From positions 1-64,000 of the forward strand of contig JAFEBW010000039.1 in NCBI GenBank assembly GCA_018242445.1: 64,000 nucleotides of DNA. Reading direction: 5' to 3'. The position numbers and the translations under genes are program-made. Positions within the stretch are counted from its first letter, which is position 1. Each line of letters opens with the position of its first letter. The notes below the pieces were generated by a model. That model saw only the letters and a program-made list of their open reading frames with translations. It made no database searches and was not told the origin of the DNA. Source of the DNA: Pseudomonadota bacterium (lineage in GTDB: Bacteria; Pseudomonadota; Gammaproteobacteria; Xanthomonadales; Xanthomonadaceae). This document shows positions 38,668-47,830 of this stretch, piece after piece.

Positions 38668-41307
38668 GTGGCCAACCAAAATCGCGGTGACGCCATTGCC
38701 GCAGGCGCCGACAAGGCCGCCGAACACACCCCGCTGATGAAGCAGTACTTCGCCGCCAAGGCGCAGCACCCGGGCGTGCTGATGTTCTTCCGCATGGGCG
38801 ATTTCTACGAGCTGTTCTACGAGGACGCGCGCAAGGCGGCGAAGCTGCTCGACATCACCTTGACCCAACGCGGCGCCTCGGCCGGCGCGCCGATCCCGAT
38901 GGCCGGTGTGCCCGTCCACGCCTGCGAAGGTTATCTGGCGCGGCTGGTGGCGCTGGGCGAATCGGTGGCGATCTGCGAGCAGATCGGCGACCCGGCGCTG
39001 GCCAAGGGGCTGGTCGAGCGCAAGGTGGTGCGCATCGTCACCCCGGGCACGGTCACCGACGAAGCGCTGCTCGACGATCGCCGCGACACCTTGCTGATGG
39101 CGGTGTCGCGCGATGCCAAGCGTGCCCGCTACGGGCTGGCGTGGGCGGATCTGGCCGGTGGGCGCTTTCGCGTCAACGAGGTGGTCGATGCCGATACGCT
39201 GCTCGCCGAACTGGCGCGGCTGGAACCGGCCGAACTGCTGCTGCCCGATGAAGAGGGCTGGCCGGATGCCCTGCTCGCTCGCCCCGGCCTGCGTCGGCGC
39301 GCGCCGTGGCTGTTCGATGGCGATGCCGGCCGGCGCAAGCTGCACGAGCACTTCGGCGTGCAGGGGCTGGATGCGTTCGGCATCGCCGAGCTGCCGCTGG
39401 CGATCGGCGCGGCCGGCGCGCTGCTGGGCTACGTCGAGGAGACCCAGAAGCAGCAACTGCCGCACCTGTCCTCGATCGCGGTGGAATCCGGCGATGATTC
39501 ACTGGCCATGAATGCGGCCACGCGGCGGCATCTGGAGCTGGATTCGCGCTTCGACGGCCGCGACGAACACACCCTGCTCGGCGTGCTCGACACCACCATC
39601 ACCCCGATGGGCGGGCGTGCGCTGCGGCGCTGGCTGCATCGGCCGCTGCGCGATCGCGGCGTGCTCGCGCAGCGCCACCATGCGGTCGGCGCACTGCTGG
39701 AAACTCGCACAGGCGAAGCCTTGCGCGAGCAGTTCCGCGCGCTCGGCGACATCGAGCGCATCCTCACCCGCGTCGCCCTGCGCTCGGCGCGGCCACGCGA
39801 TCTTTCGACCTTGCGCGATGCGCTGGCCCTGCTGCCGGCGATCCGCTCCGAACTGGCCGACGTCGATTCGCCGCGCATCGATGCCCTGCGCGCCGAACTG
39901 GGCAACGATGCTGGTCACGCCAGCACGCTGTACGCCGACCTGCTGGCGCGCGCGATCGCGTCGCAGCCTTCCTTGCGCTTGCTCGATGGCGGCGTGATCG
40001 CCAGCGGCTACGATGCCGATCTCGACGAGCTGCGCATGCTGTCCACCAACGCCGACGGCTTCCTCGTCGAACTCGAAGCGCGCGAGAAAGCCGCGACCGG
40101 CATCCCGACCCTCAAGGTCGGCTACAACCGCGTGCACGGCTATTACATCGAGATCAGCAAGGGCCAGTCCGAGCGCGCGCCGGTGCACTACACGCGCCGG
40201 CAGACGCTGACCGGCGCCGAGCGCTACATCACCGAGGAGCTCAAGGCCTTCGAGGACAAGGTGCTGTCCGCGCGCGAACGCTCGCTGCAGCGCGAGCGGG
40301 TGCTGTACGAGGAACTGCTGGATGCCCTGAACCGCGACCTGCCGCCGCTGCGGCGCATCGCCGAGGCGCTGGCCGAGATCGACGTGCTGGCCTGCTTTTG
40401 CGAGCGCGCGCTGACGCTGGACTGGAGCAGCCCGGAACTGAGCGAAGAACCGGGCATCCGCATCGAGCGCGGCCGCCATCCGGTGGTCGAGGCGGTGCGA
40501 GCGGAGCCGTTCGAGCCCAACGACCTGCACCTGCACGAACAGCGCCGCATGCTGGTCATCACCGGTCCGAACATGGGCGGCAAGAGCACCTACATGCGCC
40601 AGGTCGCGCTGATCGTGCTGCTCGCGCACATCGGCAGTTTCGTGCCGGCGGCGAGCGCGAGGATCGGCCCGATCGACCGCATCCTCACCCGCATCGGCGC
40701 CGGCGACGACCTCGCCCGCGGGCAATCCACCTTCATGGTCGAGATGACCGAGACCAGTTACATCCTCCACCACGCCACCGCGCAGTCGCTGGTGTTGATG
40801 GACGAGATCGGCCGCGGCACCTCCACCTACGACGGCCTCGCGCTGGCCGATGCCTGCGCGCGCCAGCTCGCCTCGGGCAACCGTTGCTACACCCTGTTCG
40901 CCACCCATTATTTCGAATTGACCGCGCTGGCCGAGCCGGCCAGCGGCATCGCCAACGTGCACCTGGATGCCATCGAGCATCACGACAAACACGCTGGCGA
41001 CACGCTCGTGTTCATGCACGCCGTGAAGGAAGGCCCGGCCAACCGCAGTTTCGGCCTGCAGGTGGCCGCGCTCGCCGGCTTGCCCAAGGCGGTGCTGCGC
41101 AGCGCACGCAAGCGGCTGGCCGAACTGGAGCGGGCATCGCGCGGCGAGTCTGCGCGCATGTCCGCACCCGCGCTGGATGCCCCGCAGCAGATGGGCCTGT
41201 TCGCGCCCTCGTCGGCGGCATTGGACGCCCTCGCCGGCATCGACCCCGACGAACTCACGCCCAAGCAGGCGCTGGAGGCGTTGTACCGATTGAAGGCGTT
41301 GACCTGA
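38668..41307 (+). CDS. mutS: DNA mismatch repair protein MutS
   Basis: Mismatch recognition ATPase, 879 residues from a GTG at 38668 ([13 protein letters not shown]). The mismatch-binding motif is [15 protein letters not shown]. Walker [10 protein letters not shown] is at 633-641, followed by [36 protein letters not shown] and FATHYFELT. The C-terminal tail has the tetramerisation-type [19 protein letters not shown]. An ATG 31 codons upstream is possible but its extension is not family-like. Full length. Confidence 0.97.
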   Translation: MANQNRGDAIAAGADKAAEHTPLMKQYFAAKAQHPGVLMFFRMGDFYELFYEDARKAAKLLDITLTQRGASAGAPIPMAGVPVHACEGYLARLVALGESVAICEQIGDPALAKGLVERKVVRIVTPGTVTDEALLDDRRDTLLMAVSRDAKRARYGLAWADLAGGRFRVNEVVDADTLLAELARLEPAELLLPDEEGWPDALLARPGLRRRAPWLFDGDAGRRKLHEHFGVQGLDAFGIAELPLAIGAAGALLGYVEETQKQQLPHLSSIAVESGDDSLAMNAATRRHLELDSRFDGRDEHTLLGVLDTTITPMGGRALRRWLHRPLRDRGVLAQRHHAVGALLETRTGEALREQFRALGDIERILTRVALRSARPRDLSTLRDALALLPAIRSELADVDSPRIDALRAELGNDAGHASTLYADLLARAIASQPSLRLLDGGVIASGYDADLDELRMLSTNADGFLVELEAREKAATGIPTLKVGYNRVHGYYIEISKGQSERAPVHYTRRQTLTGAERYITEELKAFEDKVLSARERSLQRERVLYEELLDALNRDLPPLRRIAEALAEIDVLACFCERALTLDWSSPELSEEPGIRIERGRHPVVEAVRAEPFEPNDLHLHEQRRMLVITGPNMGGKSTYMRQVALIVLLAHIGSFVPAASARIGPIDRILTRIGAGDDLARGQSTFMVEMTETSYILHHATAQSLVLMDEIGRGTSTYDGLALADACARQLASGNRCYTLFATHYFELTALAEPASGIANVHLDAIEHHDKHAGDTLVFMHAVKEGPANRSFGLQVAALAGLPKAVLRSARKRLAELERASRGESARMSAPALDAPQQMGLFAPSSAALDALAGIDPDELTPKQALEALYRLKALT

Positions 41308-41333
41308 TGAGCGTGGGGCGGAAACCTCCCCGC

Positions 41334-41759
41334 CTACAACGCGTCGATGTCGCCCAACGCGCGGATCAACCGCCGTGCGCGCTTGTCGGGTTTTCCAGAC
41401 GGCGGCCGATAGCCCGTCATTTCAGCCTTGCGCTGCGCGCGGGCGGCCTCGCGCGCCGCGCGCGAGTTGTCGGTTTCGCGGTAGAGCATCTGCGCCGCGC
41501 TCGCCGATCCACGCTGCGCGGCGAGTGCGAGCACGAGCACATCGTGGCGTTCGCCCGCACGCTCGATCCGCAGGCTCGCGCCGATGCGCACGGATGCCGC
41601 AGGCTTGCGCGCCTGTCCATCGATCTCGATGTGTCCGCGTTCCACCGCCTGTTTCGCCAGCGCGCGGGTCTTGAAGAATCGCGCGGCCCACAGCCACACG
41701 TCGAGGCGGATCGCGGTGCTTGCAGGGTCGGATTCGACGCGCAACGCAGTGCCTCTCAT
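41334..41759 (-). CDS. hslR: Ribosome-associated heat shock protein Hsp15 (S4 domain)
   Basis: Small RNA-binding protein that rescues 50S subunits carrying nascent chains. 141 residues; S4 domain IRLDVWLWAARFFKTRALAK, QAVERGHIEIDG, ARKPAASVRIGASLRI, and a basic C-terminal tail (ARAQRKAEMTGYRPPSGKPD). The ATG at 41759 is chosen over one seven codons earlier. Convergent with mutS. Confidence 0.9.
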   Translation of the reverse strand: MRGTALRVESDPASTAIRLDVWLWAARFFKTRALAKQAVERGHIEIDGQARKPAASVRIGASLRIERAGERHDVLVLALAAQRGSASAAQMLYRETDNSRAAREAARAQRKAEMTGYRPPSGKPDKRARRLIRALGDIDAL

Positions 41760-41884
41760 CGGCGGCAAGGGCCGAAGCATTCGCCGCTCATGCGGATGCG
41801 TCCAGCGATGGCTGCCGCACCGCTACGCCGCCAAGCCGAACCGCGGACGAAACGCGCCTCGTCATCGGCGAGCGCCACAAAGCA

Positions 41885-41908
41885 GAACGGCCGCATCGGC
41901 GGCCGTTC
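41885..41908 (-). terminator. Hairpin after rplS
   Basis: GAACGGCCG / CGGCCGTTC with a six-base loop, followed on the minus strand by TGCTTTGT. It lies 22 bp after the rplS stop. Confidence 0.7.
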
Positions 41909-41929
41909 GTGCAGCAACCCGCGAACCGC

Positions 41930-42328
41930 TTACTCGGCGGCTTTGGCAGCCGCAACGGCCTTGGCCTTGGCGGCGGCGTTGCCGGCCAGATCCTCGCGGA
42001 TGCGCGCGGCCTTGCCCTCCAGATCGCGCAGGTAGTACAGCTTGCCGGAGCGCACGCGGCCGCGACGCTTGACCTCGACCGAGTCGATGGCCGCGCTGTG
42101 CGACTGGAACACGCGCTCCACGCCGAAACCGTGCGACATCTTGCGCACCGTGAAAGCCGAGTTCAGGCCGCGGTTGCGCTTGGCGATCACCACGCCCTCG
42201 TAGGCCTGCACGCGCTCGCGGTTGCCTTCCTTGACCTTGACGTTGACGACGACCGTGTCGCCGGGGCCGAAATCGGGCAGCGTGCGCTGCATCTGGGCGG
42301 CTTCGAATTCCTGGAGGAGCTTGTTCAT
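41930..42328 (-). CDS. rplS: 50S ribosomal protein L19
   Basis: 132 residues with the L19 core: [76 protein letters not shown]. The C-terminal tail is Ala/Lys-rich ([12 protein letters not shown]). In most gammaproteobacteria rplS ends the rpsP-rimM-trmD-rplS operon. Here it is preceded by an unrelated gene and its own leader. Confidence 0.98.
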   Translation of the reverse strand: MNKLLQEFEAAQMQRTLPDFGPGDTVVVNVKVKEGNRERVQAYEGVVIAKRNRGLNSAFTVRKMSHGFGVERVFQSHSAAIDSVEVKRRGRVRSGKLYYLRDLEGKAARIREDLAGNAAAKAKAVAAAKAAE

Positions 42329-42348
42329 GGCGCGGGTACCGTGATGAT

Positions 42349-42365
42349 GCGGGCCTCACGCCCGC
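42349..42365 (-). promoter_or_regulatory. Leader hairpin of rplS
   Basis: GCGGGC / GCCCGC with a five-base loop, 21 bp upstream of the rplS ATG. A TATACT box (minus strand) occurs just upstream, compatible with an independent promoter whose -35 is weak. A translational control role is only a guess. Confidence 0.35.
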
Positions 42366-42471
42366 AGGAAGCTGAAAAGTATAACGGATACGCGCGGCGT
42401 TTGCACGCAAGCCTGCGATCGGGCGCGTTTCGACGACGAAAGACGGCGGAGGGCCAAGGCCGCTGGTTCCG

Positions 42472-43584
42472 TCAGGCTTTCCCGCGACCGCGTTCGCCAG
42501 CGACGCATTCGACGTAGCCGATGCACTCGTAGGCGTTGATCACGTTGAACACCTCGTCCAGCCCCACCGCGCTCATGCGCGCCACCTCGTGCAACTTGCG
42601 CGCCACCGTCATGTGGGTGCCGACGCGAAACGCGCGCGGGTAATCGCCAGCCAGGTCGAGGCGGTTGTTCAATCGGTAACAGGCGTTGGGGTCGAGGTGT
42701 TTGGCAAGGAAGCCGTCGGAATGGATGTAGCTGTCCATCCACTTCAAACGCACATAGGGGCGCGCCGAAGCGGTGCGGCGGACGTGCTCCCATTCCGGGT
42801 CGCCGAGCAGCTTCCAGTCGCCGAACTTCAGCGGCTCGCTGGCGTAGGGTTCGAGCATGCGCAGCAGGCCGCGCGCGAGGAACACCTGTTCGTCGGGGTC
42901 GAGCACCAGGGCCGGTATTCCCGGCAACTCGATGCGCGCCGGGCCGGAAAACACGCCGCGCTCGAGATAGAAGATCAGCGGATAGCGCGCCTTGGGGTCG
43001 ATGTGCTTGCGCACCTCGCCACCGAGCATGCCATCGAGCTGCTTGTGCACCGCCGACTCGGTGGCGGTGGGTACCGGCGCCGGAGCGGCCGGCGCTGCGA
43101 CGGGTGGCGCGACCGTCTGCACTGGCGGCGGCTCTGCATCAGCAGCCGCAGTAGCGCTGCCGGGAACGACACTCGACTGGATGCTGTCGAGCACGGCCAC
43201 ATCGATTCCGCCCAGATCCAGCTCGCTGAACTCGTCGTGCCATTCCTCGGACACCTGCGCCACCGGCCCGCCCTTGGACACGAGGTTGAGCACCGCCACG
43301 AACGCCGCGCGGCCGATGGGGCGGCGCACATACAGGCCCTCGGCAGGCTTGGGGTCGGATTCGCCGATCAACTGCACGCAGGCCACGCCGCGCTGGTTCG
43401 CGCGGCGCATCGCCGCCTCGCCGATCAGGCGAATCGGATCGACCACGACCAGATTCGCCTTCGCTTCGGTGCCCCAGGCCCACTCGTCTTCCAGTTCTTC
43501 GCGCACCACCCGCAGGAGCAGGCGCAGGTGCGCCGTATCCTCGTCGTTGGTGCCCACACTCTGGATGATCTGCTGCTTGCCCAT
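42472..43584 (-). CDS. Receiver-like paralogue A (unknown function)
   Basis: 370 residues. The N-terminal third (to about 115) resembles a degenerate response-regulator receiver: SVGTNDEDTAHLRLLLRVV, LVVVDPIRL where the phospho-Asp would stand, and YVRRPIGRAAFVAVL in place of the Lys-Pro loop. A Pro/Ala-rich linker (150-185) follows. The C-terminal region shared with the downstream-numbered paralogue reads RPYVRLKWMDSYIHSDGFLA, HLDPNACYRLNNRLDLAGDY and PRAFRVGTHMTVARKLHEVA. It ends with a basic tail. I cannot assign a function; it may be a signalling adaptor. 20% or more of residues match the neighbour at 43754-44935, so they arose by duplication. Confidence 0.75.
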   Translation of the reverse strand: MGKQQIIQSVGTNDEDTAHLRLLLRVVREELEDEWAWGTEAKANLVVVDPIRLIGEAAMRRANQRGVACVQLIGESDPKPAEGLYVRRPIGRAAFVAVLNLVSKGGPVAQVSEEWHDEFSELDLGGIDVAVLDSIQSSVVPGSATAAADAEPPPVQTVAPPVAAPAAPAPVPTATESAVHKQLDGMLGGEVRKHIDPKARYPLIFYLERGVFSGPARIELPGIPALVLDPDEQVFLARGLLRMLEPYASEPLKFGDWKLLGDPEWEHVRRTASARPYVRLKWMDSYIHSDGFLAKHLDPNACYRLNNRLDLAGDYPRAFRVGTHMTVARKLHEVARMSAVGLDEVFNVINAYECIGYVECVAGERGRGKA

Positions 43585-43753
43585 GGAATCTTGCGTGCAA
43601 TGGGTGGATGCGAACCGGAGGGCTGCGCGGATCGACCCCGACCGATCCAGCCGGCACGCATTCTAGCAGGCGATCAGCCGCTACCCCGCCGCCGCCAAAC
43701 CCGTTGCCGTCGGCGATTTCCGCGGCGGCCGCCGCATCGCGCGACCCAGCGGC

Positions 43754-44935
43754 TCAGCCGCGCTGGCGACGCGACCATTCCACGAACCCGATCGCCTCGT
43801 AGGCGTTGACCACGTCGAACACCTCGGCCAGCGCCACCTCGCTCAAGCGCGCGATTTCGTCGAGACGATGGGCGACGATCATGTTGGCGCCGATGCGGAA
43901 CGCGCGCGGGTATTCCTGCGCCAGTTCCAGCCAGCGCGTGAGCCGGTAACTGCCGGCCGGATCCAGATGGGCAGCCAGATACCCGTCGGAACGCAGGTAG
44001 CGATCCATCCACAGCAGCCGCTGATACGGCCGCGCCGGCGCTTTCGCACGCCACAGATCCAGCTCCGAGTTGACCAGCCGTTTCCAGTCGCCGGCGCGCA
44101 ATGGCTCGCCGAAATACGCTTCCAGCGCGTTGAGCCGCCCCACGCTGTGGAAGACCTGCGCCTTGGGATCGACCACCAGGGTCGGCGACCCCGGGCGTTC
44201 GACCAATGCCGGCCCGCCCAGTTGGCCGGGCTCCAGCCACTCCAGCAGGCTGCGCGTCCGGTTGTCGTCGAAGAGGGTCTCCATGCCGCGCCGGAAGGTG
44301 GGATCGATGAACGCATCGTCCAGGCCTTCGTGGAGGAATGGATTGCCGTAGCTGTCGGCGCGCGCCTGACTGCGCACGGTGGCATCGCGAACGAACTCCA
44401 CGCCGGTTTCCTGCTGGAGCTTGTCGGGCATCAGGAACATCGGCTTGTCGCCGGCCGGGTCGCGATGGAACATCGCCTCGAACGCATCCTGCTCGCGATC
44501 ACGGTCGTTGCGCCGGAGCGAGAAATCGAGCTTCTGCAGATCCGTATCCAGCTCCTGCGTTTCACCCAGATCCAGATCGAAGAAATCCTCGCCCTGCGTC
44601 ACCAGTTGCAAGGGCGCCACCGTGCTCGCGCCGATGCCGTTGAGCAGGGCGACGAGGTCGTCGCGGCGCAGCGGCTTGCGCAGGTAACGCCCCTCCGGGG
44701 CTGGCGCATCGGCCGCGATCAGGCGCGCGCAGGCCACGCCGCGCCGCTCGGTGCGGCGCAGCGCCGAATCGCCGACGAGGCTGCTGGTATCCACGACCAC
44801 CAGGTCGGCGCGATCCTCCGCGCCCCAGCGCCAGCGTTCCTCCAGATGGATGACCGCCGAGCGCAGCAGCAGGCGCAGGTGGGCGACATCCTCGTCGCTG
44901 GCGCCGATGCAGTCGATGACCTTGAACTTGTCCAT
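43754..44935 (-). CDS. Receiver-like paralogue B (unknown function)
   Basis: 393 residues with the same layout as the gene at 42472-43584: N-terminal CIGASDEDVAHLRLLLRSA, LVVVDTSSLVGDSALRR and YLRKPLRRDDLVALLNG, a variable charged middle, and the shared C-terminal module LRSDGYLAAHLDPAGSYRLT, RWLELAQEYPRAFRIGANMI and EIARLSEVALAEVFDVVNAY. The ATG at 44935 starts directly at the conserved MDKFKVIDCIG. The middle segment (140-250) is longer and unlike that of paralogue A. Gap between the two genes is 169 bp. Confidence 0.75.
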   Translation of the reverse strand: MDKFKVIDCIGASDEDVAHLRLLLRSAVIHLEERWRWGAEDRADLVVVDTSSLVGDSALRRTERRGVACARLIAADAPAPEGRYLRKPLRRDDLVALLNGIGASTVAPLQLVTQGEDFFDLDLGETQELDTDLQKLDFSLRRNDRDREQDAFEAMFHRDPAGDKPMFLMPDKLQQETGVEFVRDATVRSQARADSYGNPFLHEGLDDAFIDPTFRRGMETLFDDNRTRSLLEWLEPGQLGGPALVERPGSPTLVVDPKAQVFHSVGRLNALEAYFGEPLRAGDWKRLVNSELDLWRAKAPARPYQRLLWMDRYLRSDGYLAAHLDPAGSYRLTRWLELAQEYPRAFRIGANMIVAHRLDEIARLSEVALAEVFDVVNAYEAIGFVEWSRRQRG

Positions 44936-45089
44936 GTCGGTACAGCGCAATCCCGGTCACGTCCCGGCGATTATCGGCCAGTCGGCCCGACTCCGGAAGA
45001 TGGGATCGGCATACCCGCATCGACGAGGAGCGTAGCGCCGTCGGAATGGAATAATCGCCCTCCGTTCCCGGTGCATATCCCACGCCCAC

Positions 45090-45704
45090 ATGACGACCAA
45101 GCACTACGATCGCCGCTATTTCGATCGCTGGTACCGCAGCGGCCAACACGCAGCGGGCCTGGCGGCCCATGCGCGCCGCAAGGCCGCCCTCGCCCTCGCA
45201 CTGGCCGAATACCACCTCGGCCGCCCGGTGCGCAGCGTGCTGGATGTGGGCTGCGGCGAGGGCGCGTGGCGCGCGCCGCTGCTGAAGCTGCGGCCCGGCA
45301 TCGCCTACCTCGGCGTGGATTCCAGCGCCTACGCCATCGCCCGCCACGGCGCGCGGCGGAACCTGCGACTGGCCACGTTCGGGCAACTCGGGCAACTGCG
45401 CTTCGGCGCGCCGGCCGATCTGCTGGTGTGCTCTGACGTGTTGCACTACGTGCGCGGCGACGAACTGCATCGCGGCCTGTCCGGTTTCGCCGAACTGTGC
45501 TCGGGCGTGGCATGGATCGAAGTGTTCTGCCGCGGCGATGCCATCGAGGGCGACCGTGCCGACTTCGTCGCGCGCACGGCGGCGAGCTACCGCCGCGCAT
45601 TCGCGCAGGCCGGCTTCATGCCGTGCGGATCGCACGGCTACCTGTCGCCCGCGCTCGCCGAACAGGCCGTCGCGCTGGAGGTGTTCCCGGATTCGCAGCG
45701 GTGA
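45090..45704 (+). CDS. Class I SAM-dependent methyltransferase
   Basis: 204 residues with a Rossmann-type motif I VLDVGCGEGAW, motif II LGVDSSAYAI, and motif IV LLVCSDVLHYV. It resembles small-molecule methyltransferases of the Methyltransf_11/25 type. No specific substrate can be inferred. Divergent from the receiver-like paralogues, about 150 bp between starts. Confidence 0.85.
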   Translation: MTTKHYDRRYFDRWYRSGQHAAGLAAHARRKAALALALAEYHLGRPVRSVLDVGCGEGAWRAPLLKLRPGIAYLGVDSSAYAIARHGARRNLRLATFGQLGQLRFGAPADLLVCSDVLHYVRGDELHRGLSGFAELCSGVAWIEVFCRGDAIEGDRADFVARTAASYRRAFAQAGFMPCGSHGYLSPALAEQAVALEVFPDSQR

Positions 45705-45868
45705 ACTTCGGCGCACGCAAACGGGCAAGTTTGCGACGTGAACGCGCGGATGACAAATGCACCGCAGCATCCCCGATCGGCGCCGCGCAGGCGTACCCTT
45801 GCAGGCCTGTCGGGAACGCGTGTTCCTGCGCATCCCCGACCCGCAGGTTTCCGAACCGGAGCCGTGCC

Positions 45869-46156
45869 ATGCCGACCGTGCGCTTCCGCATCACCGCCAA
45901 CGAAGACGACACCCAGGACGTGATCCAGCACGTGGAGAACATCGACGAGGGCATCGAACGGGCGGAGGAAATCGACGCGGTCGAACACCTGTGGAGCGAC
46001 TCCAGTTCGGCCGGCTTGTCCGACGACTACAGCCCGGGCCTGCACTGCGTGGAAGTGGAAACGCCCGACGAGGATATCGCCGAACTGGTGCGCGTGGCCG
46101 CGGAAGAACGCGCCTACCGCCTGGGCGCGGTGATCGAATTCGTCGATCGCTTCTGA
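45869..46156 (+). CDS. Small acidic hypothetical protein, 95 aa
   Basis: A strongly acidic soluble protein ([36 protein letters not shown]) with an alternating beta/alpha pattern and C-terminal [21 protein letters not shown] do not recognise the family. It stands between the methyltransferase and the cyclophilin on the same strand, 36 bp before the latter. Confidence 0.7.
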   Translation: MPTVRFRITANEDDTQDVIQHVENIDEGIERAEEIDAVEHLWSDSSSAGLSDDYSPGLHCVEVETPDEDIAELVRVAAEERAYRLGAVIEFVDRF

Positions 46157-46192
46157 CATGCTCACGCCCCACCGTCCCGTTCCGGAGCGTTC

Positions 46193-47152
46193 ATGCGCCG
46201 ATACCGCCTCGCCCTCGCGCTGCTCACGTGCGCAATCGCACTGCCGGTCAGCTTCTCTGCCATATCGGCGCCTGCCCCAGCGAAAGCCAAACCACTGACC
46301 ACCCAGCAGATCATCGACGCCGCGCCGGCCACGGCATGGCGCGAGCTCGACCCCAACGACACGTTGTACATGGACGTGCCGGGCGGACGGGTGGTGATCG
46401 AGCTGGCACCGCAGTTCGCGCCGCAGCATGTGGCCAACATCCGCACGCTGGCGCGCGAACACTGGTTCGACGGCTTGTCGATCAACCGCTCGCAGGACGA
46501 CTTCGTCGTGCAATGGGGCGACCCGAACGCCGGCGAGAAAAATGCAAAGCCGCTGGGCGAAGCCCGCACCCACCTGCCGGCGGAATTCAGCGTCGCCGCG
46601 AAAGGCCTGCATTTTCATCGCCTGAAGGACATCGACGGCTATGCGGCGAAAGTGGGTTTCGTCGATGGCTTTCCGGTTGGCGAGGATGCGCACGGCGGTC
46701 GCGCCTGGCTGGCGCATTGCTACGGCACCGTCGGCGCCGGTCGCGACATGGCGCCCGACAGCAGCACCGGCGCGGAGTTGTACGTGGTCACCGGACAGGC
46801 GCCGCGCCAGCTCGACCTGAACATCACCACCGTCGGGCGCGTGGTGAAGGGCATGGAATGGCTATCGACGATCCCGCGCGGCACCGGGCCGCTGGGCTTC
46901 TTCGAGAAACCCGAACAACGCGTGCCGATTGCTTCCATACGCCTGGCTGCCGATGTGCCGGTCAGCGAGCGCACACCCTTGCAGGTGTTGCGCACCGACA
47001 CGCCGACGTGGGACGCCGTCGCGGAATCGCGCCGCAACCGCCGCGACGACTGGTACGTGCATCCGGCCGGCCACATCGACCTGTGCAACGTGCCGATCCC
47101 CACCCGCGTGCCGCCGGCGACGCCCGCCGCCAGCCCGCCCGCGCAGCCCTGA
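46193..47152 (+). CDS. Periplasmic cyclophilin-type peptidyl-prolyl isomerase
   Basis: 319 residues. A signal peptide ([20 protein letters not shown], cleavage near SAPAPAKA) is followed by an N-terminal linker and a cyclophilin fold: [50 protein letters not shown] and [20 protein letters not shown]. The usual FHRVI and GMANAGPNTNGSQF segments are divergent. The C-terminal 70 residues are a family-specific extension with a Pro/Ala-rich end. It should assist folding in the periplasm. Confidence 0.88.
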   Translation: MRRYRLALALLTCAIALPVSFSAISAPAPAKAKPLTTQQIIDAAPATAWRELDPNDTLYMDVPGGRVVIELAPQFAPQHVANIRTLAREHWFDGLSINRSQDDFVVQWGDPNAGEKNAKPLGEARTHLPAEFSVAAKGLHFHRLKDIDGYAAKVGFVDGFPVGEDAHGGRAWLAHCYGTVGAGRDMAPDSSTGAELYVVTGQAPRQLDLNITTVGRVVKGMEWLSTIPRGTGPLGFFEKPEQRVPIASIRLAADVPVSERTPLQVLRTDTPTWDAVAESRRNRRDDWYVHPAGHIDLCNVPIPTRVPPATPAASPPAQP

Positions 47153-47167
47153 GGGGAGGCGTACCGC

Positions 47168-47785
47168 CTATTTCTGCTTCCACGCGCCGCCCGCGTCCTG
47201 ATACCACCAGCCGGCGTGCGCGCTGGAGATCCACTGCCGGGCGAACGTCTGGCGAATTTGCGCTTCCCATTCCGGGTGGCCATTGGCCACGGCAATCTCG
47301 CGATAGACGGCATTGCGGTCGCGGTTGTCGTCCGCCACCGCCTGATTCGTCGCCACCCGATCCTTCAACGCGATCTTCGTCGCATCGCGCACCGACACCA
47401 GGCCGTCCTTGGTGAAGCCGAGCGCGCCGCTGTCGAAGCCGGCCTGCAGCGAGGCCGTGAACCGGTCGCTCATGCGCGCTTCGATGGCTTGGATCGCCGG
47501 CGTCTTGACGTTGAAGTTCGGCGCATCCTGAGCTTGCGCCTCGGGGATGAGGATCGACAGCAGGCTCAGCCCCGGCGACTTCGGCGGGGGCGCGCCCGGA
47601 TCGTCCTTGTCCGATGCCGGCGAGGAGGGTTGACCGGACGGGCCGATCACCTTGTCCACGAATTCCTTCGCCGCTTCCTGCGCCTGTGCGGCGGGGAAAT
47701 ACACGTTGATGGTGACGCAGGCGGTCAACAACAGGGCGACGATGAAGGCTCCTCCGCGCAGACGGCTACGCAACGATGGTTTCAC
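47168..47785 (-). CDS. ydbL: YdbL/DUF1318 family lipoprotein
   Basis: 205 residues from a GTG at 47785 that has a well-placed AAGGAG; the alternative ATG 13 codons upstream lacks one. A lipobox LTAC predicts a lipoprotein, followed by [20 protein letters not shown], which is the DUF1318 signature. The core is [13 protein letters not shown]...[17 protein letters not shown], then [13 protein letters not shown]. coli YdbL is a periplasmic partner of the YdbH/YnbE intermembrane lipid-transport system; it is not a lipoprotein there. Located directly downstream of a YdbH-like gene, which supports the functional link. Confidence 0.82.
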   Translation of the reverse strand: MKPSLRSRLRGGAFIVALLLTACVTINVYFPAAQAQEAAKEFVDKVIGPSGQPSSPASDKDDPGAPPPKSPGLSLLSILIPEAQAQDAPNFNVKTPAIQAIEARMSDRFTASLQAGFDSGALGFTKDGLVSVRDATKIALKDRVATNQAVADDNRDRNAVYREIAVANGHPEWEAQIRQTFARQWISSAHAGWWYQDAGGAWKQK

Positions 47786-47830
47786 GGCAAACTCCTTCAC
47801 GTTGGTTGTACGGATGCGATGCACGCGGAT

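Noticed and set aside
45757..47415. Long Arg-rich frame across the cyclophilin gene
   Set aside because: Out-of-frame shadow of two real genes with signal peptide and conserved motifs.
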